A DNA stretch of 64,000 nucleotides, taken from positions 34,067,501 to 34,131,500 of the forward strand of contig CM076144.1 in assembly GCA_038025085.1 (NCBI GenBank). Reading direction: 5' to 3'. A program made the position numbers and the translations under genes. This document shows, in pieces, positions 58,636 to 64,000 of the stretch. The first letter of the stretch is position 1, and each line of letters opens with the position of its first letter. The notes under the pieces are model-generated. The model was given only the letters and a program-made list of their open reading frames with translations. It was not told where the DNA came from and did not search any database. The DNA comes from Tetragonia tetragonoides (Eukaryota > Streptophyta > Magnoliopsida > Caryophyllales > Aizoaceae).

Positions 58636-59118
58636 AAAGGAAAAATATTCAATATTACTTACACCAGTTTGCTAGAAGAGATCATGCAGTGGTACGTCTT
58701 TCCGGAACCGCTATATGAGCAGCATCACTTAGAAAATAAAGGCAAATATAAGGCTACTGTTAAGATCAATATTGAGAAGGAAAAACCAGTAACCAAGATA
58801 TATAGTCAACTTCACAACAACCTTCATACTGCAATGCAAGAAGCTGCACAACGTGTCATTGACAAGCTAAAAAAATACCATAGTTTCGAAATTGCAGACT
58901 ACAACTTACAAGCATGCTTAATTCAACGCAAAAAAAGACGCAGAGCAGATATAAAGTGTGTCCATGCTGAGATGGAGTTTGAAAACTTTAAAAATGAAAT
59001 CTTTAATGTATGGAAGGAAAATAGGCACTTGAAACACATGTTGGAGGGTATCCCAAATCCAAACTCAATTGCAAGTGGAGATGAAGTTATCAAACACCCC
59101 ATTATTATAGACACATAG
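58636..59118 (+). CDS. dsRBD-like exon 2 in the Helitron (unknown protein)
   Basis: Open from 58636 (after an AG at 58634-58635) to the stop at 59116-59118. It reads FPEPLYEQHHLENKGKYKAT, a strand-rich middle, QLHNNLHTAMQEAAQRVIDK (helix-like), then a basic patch QRKKRRRADIK that could be a nuclear signal. After that comes a coiled-coil-like stretch (EMEFENFKNEIFNVWKENRH). The first half aligns by eye with the exon at 57705. The layout suggests a nucleic-acid-binding protein carried by the Helitron or captured from the host. No family name can be given. Confidence 0.5.
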   Translation, partial: KGKIFNITYTSLLEEIMQWYVFPEPLYEQHHLENKGKYKATVKINIEKEKPVTKIYSQLHNNLHTAMQEAAQRVIDKLKKYHSFEIADYNLQACLIQRKKRRRADIKCVHAEMEFENFKNEIFNVWKENRHLKHMLEGIPNPNSIASGDEVIKHPIIIDT

Positions 59119-60473
59119 CTAAGGATCGGTCTATTTAAAATTTTCATGTGTGTGAGCCTAGAACAGAACAGATGTATCAAACACAATGTAATAATGAATC
59201 AATAAACATATTCAGTCATGACTAATCAAAAATATTTGCTTATAATCTTTACATTCAACAGATTCACTTTTTAGTTTTCCAAAATAATATATCATTGATA
59301 TAACATGTGTACTAACGCTAAAAAAGATTTATGATCCTCCTTGGTCAAAAATAAGAAACCTAAAGATCCTACATTGCTGCCCAAAAGATTCTGCAAATCT
59401 GGGGTTTATAAAGATTACAATTCTTTCCTCCAATGTTACTAATTTAACATGATTTCACAAAAGAATAACTAATATACCAAATAGCTAAAGTAGGAACAAA
59501 TCACATGTATCAGCTGTTTACCATATCCTCTCTTTCAATACTATGAGATGTTGACCTGCATTTCCAGTCATGTTATTGTACCAGTTTTATGTTTTTTAAT
59601 ACATAGGCCAACTAATTAACATGAACTAATCTCACCTAGCATTTTAATATTAATCCGTTATAATACATGACCTGCATTATGACAATTATGGTGACCAAAA
59701 AAAATATGTGAACCTACCATTTCATACCTCAAAACAATCTGCGAACATTGGAGGTAAGGTTTCAATCGTTTCAATAGATTATCACTACGCTCTAAACCAA
59801 AAAACAAAATTATTAAATAAGCCAATATGTTAAGGATAGAATAAGTTTGGTTTAATTGTTTTGCTTCACGAACAAATAATAACACAACCATCAAACTTCA
59901 TAAACAAAAAAAAAACAACAGAATGATGATATTGGAGCACAAACAACGTGCAAAAAAAGCTTGATTGCTAAGGCGCTTCATCATAGCTCAAAGGAGAAAT
60001 AGAGCGGAAGCGAAGCAAACTGAAGTGCACAGGCAAACTACGAAAACCCTACACCCCACCCAAAATCATTCAAGAACAGGTATGCAAAAATATTACACAA
60101 CAATTGCTTATTAATTGACCAACGTCTAAGCATACTTACAATCATACAGATGAAAGACGCGAAATCAAGAAATGAGGACGTTGCCGCACTTGAGAAGTGT
60201 AAGAGCACGATCAATGACAGAGAACCAAGCCATCTTGCGAAACAATGATGGTAACCTCTAACACTACAACCTAAAGTAAAATACAAAATACATTATCGCA
60301 CCTCCACGTCTTTCTAATAAATGGACTACACTATGGGCAGAATCATACCTACAAGGATTAGGAACATCCCCAAATGGAGTTTGCATGACCCCGGAACAAG
60401 CAAATGTCCAACAAAGTAAGTACCCAACAAAAATTTACATCAAATATTCTATATCTTATAACCTTCCCTAACA
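59119..60473 (+). other. Spacer and putative 5' exons of the Helitron Rep gene
   Basis: AT-rich to about 59960. Short exon-like pieces follow. At 60151-60230 ATGAAAGACGCG opens a frame with RNEDVAALEKCKSTINDREP before a GT donor, similar in feel to the basic N-termini of plant Helitron proteins. At 60321-60414 ATGGACTACACTATGG runs to a GTAAGT donor. These may be spliced to the main exon at 60474. I cannot confirm the junctions. Confidence 0.35.
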
Positions 60474-63400
60474 ATGCCCCTCTCAAAAATGAAAGGAAAG
60501 TACACTGAGGCTTGGAATTTCGGCGGCCCTACAGAGATATGCACAGATTGTGGTTCCCTTATGTGGAAGGAAGAATGTGTAAAAAGCACCAGTAGACGTG
60601 GAAAACTTAAATTCAGCATATGCTGCCAAAGTGGAAAGGTGCAATTGCCTCTGATGAAAGATGCAACAGAATTCCTAAAAGACCTCCTAAACCCAAATGG
60701 TGGGACACGGAGTAAAAAGTTAAAAGAAAACATAAGAGCTTACAACTCCATTTTTGCATTCACTTCAATGGGGGGTAAAGTGGACAACGCAATAAATTCG
60801 GGAAATGGGCCATATGTTTTCAGACTTAATGGCCAAAACTACCACTTCATTGGGTCTCTCTTACAGCCAGAGGGTGAGCAGCCAAGATTCACACAATTGT
60901 ATATCTATGACACACAAAATGAAGTGCAAAACAGAATGACATCTCTAAATAGAAGAACTCAGCTTGACCCAGAAATTGTTAGAGGCCTCTCAACTATGCT
61001 AGATGAGCACAATGAGCTAACAAAGGTTTTTAGAACTGCAAGGGAAAGATTCCAAGATACAGACTTGCACCCAGTCCGAATCCGACTTATAGGAACAAGG
61101 GCAAAAGATGGGAGACAATATAACCTATCTACTGCCACTGAAATTGAAGCCCTAATTGTGGGGAGCGGGAATCCAGGAGCTGGGGAAAGGGATGTAATAG
61201 TTGAAGAAAGGAGGCGGGGACTAAGGAAAATCTCAGAGCTTCATCCAAGTTTTATGGCTTTGCAGTACCCATTATTATTCCTTTACGGGGAAGACGGATT
61301 CAGAACAGGAATTCCACATAAAGATGCAGAAACCACAACAAGGACAAAAAGAAAAGAAGTGACAATGAGGGAGTATTTTGCGTACCGTTTTCAAGAACGA
61401 CCTTATGAAGGGAAAACCATAATTCTCATGGGGAGACTACGTCAACAAATGATGGTTGATGCTTACACATGCATTGAAGAGGGGAGAATTAAATATCCAA
61501 GAGATAACCAAGATAAGATTCGAAAACATGTCTATAGTGGACTACAAGATGCTGTTTCAAGGGGAGATACATCCGCTGCATCCATAGGACAACGAATAGT
61601 ATTACCTGCATCATTCCAAGGAGGCCCAAGGTTCATGATGCAAAACTACCAAGATGCGATGGCTATTTGCCGGTGGGCAGGACCACCAGACTTATTTATA
61701 ACATTCACATGCAACCCAAAGTGGCCTGAGATAACATCATTTCTGATGAGAAATCCAGGACAACGACCAGAGGATCGTCTTGACATTGTTGCACGTGTTT
61801 TCAAGATAAAACTTGACGAACTAATGCGAGACCTAACAACCAACGCCCATTTTGGAAGGGTCAAAGACGGTAAGTTCTCAACATACCATCACCCATGCAC
61901 ATCTTGAACTTTAGATTTATAACAAAATAACATCAACTGACTAAAAAACCATTTTTTGCAGCGATCTACACTATTGAGTTCCAAAAAAGAGGGTTGCCTC
62001 ATGCACACATATTGCTATTCCTCCACCCACAAGACAAGCATCCTAACCCAGAAGATATAGACAAAATGATTTCCACAGAGTTGCCTGACAAAGAAAAAGA
62101 CCCACTTGGTTTCGAAACTGTAGTCCAATACATGATACATGGACCATGCGGTCAATTGAATCAAAAATCACCATGTATGCAGGACCAAAAATGCACTAAA
62201 CACTTCCCCAAAAATTTCACGCAAACAACAAGCGTTAGTGTTGATGGGTATCCAGTCTACAAGAGGAGGGATGATGGCCGAACCGCTGAAAAAATGGGGA
62301 TCACAGTAGATAATACTTTTGTAGTCCCATACAACATTAACTTATTGGTGAAATACCAAGCGCAAATTAATGTGGAATGGTGTAACAAATCAAGGTCTAT
62401 CAAATATCTGTTCAAGTATATGAATAAGGGACCTGATATGGCAATGGCAAGGGTTGAGGAGAGAAGCAACATGCATGGCAAAAATGCAAATGTAACCAAC
62501 CTACAAAAGGATGAGATTGCTTCCTATTTAAATTGTAGATATGTATCAGCAATAGAGGCATGTTGGCGTATATTCAAATTTGAAATACAATGCAAAGAAC
62601 CGCTGGTGGAGCGCTTGGGTTTTCACCTAGAGGGTGAGGAAGAAGTAATTTTCAGGGATGATGAGCAAGTTCATCAAGTGGCAGAAAGAGCAAGAAACAT
62701 CAAAACAACACTCAAAGCGTGGATGGAAACCAATCAAACATGTGAACATGCTCGAAGATTGACATATGCTGAGTTCCCAACTGAATGGGTTTGGCAAAGA
62801 GACAAGAAAATATGGAAACCAAGACAACAAGGGATGTCTATCGGTAGGATTTATTATGCACACCCAGCATCAGGACAAAGATACTACTTGCGTTTACTGC
62901 TGAACATTGTAAGGGGAGCAAGAAGCTTTGAGGAAATAAGAACCATACATGGCATTCTCCACCCAGACTTCAAAAGTGCTGCTATGCTCTTGGCCTATTA
63001 GAAGGCGATCATGAGTGGCATGAGGCGCTAACGGAGGCTGCAAGGTGGTCCTCTGGCCACCAACTTCGGCAGTTGTTTGTTACAATTTTGCAGTTCAAAC
63101 AATTTTGCAGTTTTGCGAAGTGTCGAAACCAGTTGAGTTGTGGGAGAAACATTGGGAAGATCTAGGAGACGACATACTGTACAGGCAACGTCGTAGACTT
63201 GGAATACATAACTAACTTTAACTGAGCAGCAATTGAGGAATTATGCCCTATACGAAATTGAACTTCTCCTAAATAAGAGCAACCACACCTTGCAAGAAAT
63301 TCAAGACATGCCTATGCCAACATAGCATTGCTGCGAGATTCTGGAAACAGATTGGTGCTAGAGGAGCAGAATTATGATAGGGTTTCTTTGTCAAATGAGG

Positions 63401-63889
63401 CACGTGAGCTTAGAAATAGTTTAAACCAAGAGCAAAATCTGGTCTACAATGAGGTGTTGCAAGCTGTATACCAAAAAGGGGGGGGGGACTATTCTTCCTT
63501 TACGGTAGTGGTGGGACAGGGAAAACCTTTTTGTGGAAAATAATTATTTCACGGCTACGATCAGAGGGACACATAGTGCTTGCTGTAGCCTCCTCGGGTA
63601 TAGCTGCACTACTGCTCCTCTGTGGGAGAACAGCTCACTCAAGGTTCTGCATTCCCATTAAAATACATGAAAACACGGTTTGCAACATTGACCAAACGTC
63701 AAACGTTGCCAATCTTATAAGACAGACAAGCCTTATTATATGGGACGAAGCGCCAATGATACATCGTCATGCTTTTGAGGCGGTGGACCGCACATTCTGT
63801 GATATCATGCAGCTTGAAAATCCAAACGCAAATGAAACCGTATTTGGTGGAAAAACAGTGGTTGTAGGAGGAGACTTCAGGCAAATACT
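60474..63889 (+). pseudogene. Helitron Rep/helicase (frameshifted, interrupted)
   Basis: Main exon 60474-61869 is spliced to 61962 (intron GT..AG, restoring KDAIYTIEFQKRG). An N-terminal CxxC zinc region (CTDCGSLMW) is followed by the Helitron-like N domain (MREYFAYRFQER, GGPRFMMQNYQDAMAI) and FITFTCNPKWPEI. The HUH motif is in GLPHAHIL (62000-62008) and the two tyrosines are in KYLFKYMNKG. A PIF1-type helicase follows with Walker A GSGGTGKT (63504-63527) and Walker [10 protein letters not shown]. Rep nicks and joins DNA for rolling-circle transposition; the helicase unwinds it. Damage: a missing base near 62979, a 17-bp tandem duplication at 63082-63115, stops near 63210, a 10-G run at 63478-63487 that shifts the frame, and truncation at 63889. 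Confidence 0.88.
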
Positions 63890-64000
63890 TGTGAACTTTG
63901 ATGAGAGAGAAAATAGAAAGAGAAATTCCTGTTGTATTGAATGAATTGATCAAATGAATTATTACAGTACAACTGTTTTCTTTTATGTACAGCACCTCTC
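63890..64000 (-). mobile_element. LTR end interrupting the Helitron helicase
   Basis: The helicase motif GGDFRQIL stops abruptly at TGTGAACTTTGATGAGAGAG. On the minus strand this ends ...CTCTCATCAAAGTTCACA, with CA at the end. The preceding GTACTGTAATAATTCATTTG and TTCATTCAATACAACAGG are typical of the R-U5 part of plant copia-type LTRs. Only about 110 bp are inside the window, so the element class is not certain. Confidence 0.55.

Larger units (their letters stand above)
55040..64000 (+). mobile_element. Helitron (rolling-circle transposon), right end outside window
   Basis: It begins with TC after an A: A|TCTATATCTATAG followed by AT-rich DNA, as in plant Helitron 5' termini inserted in AT dinucleotides. 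It carries a Rep/helicase gene (60474 onwards) with HUH, two-tyrosine and Walker motifs. The first 2.6 kb contain a proline/threonine-coding low-complexity stretch (55250-55540, CACCATCACCGCTC repeats), a poly-A run (55890-55927) and AT-rich DNA. Two dsRBD-like exons lie at 57705 and 58636. The 3' hairpin and CTRR end are not in the window. The link between the 5' end and the Rep gene is inferred from their order. Confidence 0.7.

Overview
This is plant nuclear DNA, almost certainly from a eudicot. Two host genes with introns are recognisable by homology. Most of the rest is transposable elements, tandem repeats and microsatellites. I could not fix the species. The TTCAG-rich Tourist MITE and other repeats remind me of Caryophyllales genomes, but that is recollection, not proof.

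Layout, left to right. (1) 1-3.1 kb: the 5' part of a PTPMT1-like mitochondrial-type phosphatase gene on the minus strand. Two coding exons are present, and the catalytic exon lies off the left edge. (2) 3.4-24.0 kb: a cluster of TIR-type DNA elements separated by (TA)n islands. Three large elements (here A, B and C) share terminal and subterminal motifs. C is truncated. A carries telomere-like arrays split by a complete CACTA element. B carries a nested Mutator-like element (MULE), a captured GLTSCR-domain (BRIP-like) gene fragment and two inverted tRNA-like sequences. B and C contain arrays of a TGTACCTTTGRTAT-type motif whose orientation flips between the two halves of the element. (3) 24.0-28.8 kb: hAT-like and Tourist-like remnants, a minisatellite, about five units of a roughly 315-335 bp satellite, and fold-back MITEs. 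(4) 28.8-37.0 kb: a non-coding LTR retroelement (LARD-like), more fold-backs, a second MULE with a perfect 9-bp target duplication, and unremarkable AT-rich DNA. (5) 37.0-47.7 kb: a decayed Ty1/copia retrotransposon on the minus strand. A decayed L1-type LINE on the plus strand sits 5 bp inside its 3' LTR/PPT junction. (6) 49.2-54.7 kb: a cytochrome P450 gene of the CYP85 clan, most like ent-kaurenoate oxidase. The exon expected between the ExxR exon and the heme-binding exon is absent. (7) 55.0 kb to the right edge: a Helitron with a recognisable 5' TC end, two tandemly related dsRBD-like exons, and a frameshifted Rep/helicase gene. Near 63.89 kb the helicase is cut by what looks like an LTR-retroelement end.

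Only the PTPMT1-like gene looks intact, as far as it is visible. The P450 is probably a pseudogene. The transposon genes all carry stops or frameshifts, so their proteins would have to be supplied in trans. The nesting gives a relative order: copia before LINE; element A before its CACTA; element B before its MULE; Helitron before the LTR element near 63.89 kb. The most unusual structures are the polarity-switching repeat arrays in B and C, the telomere-motif palindromes in A, the tRNA-like inverted pair in B, and the paired dsRBD-like exons in the Helitron.
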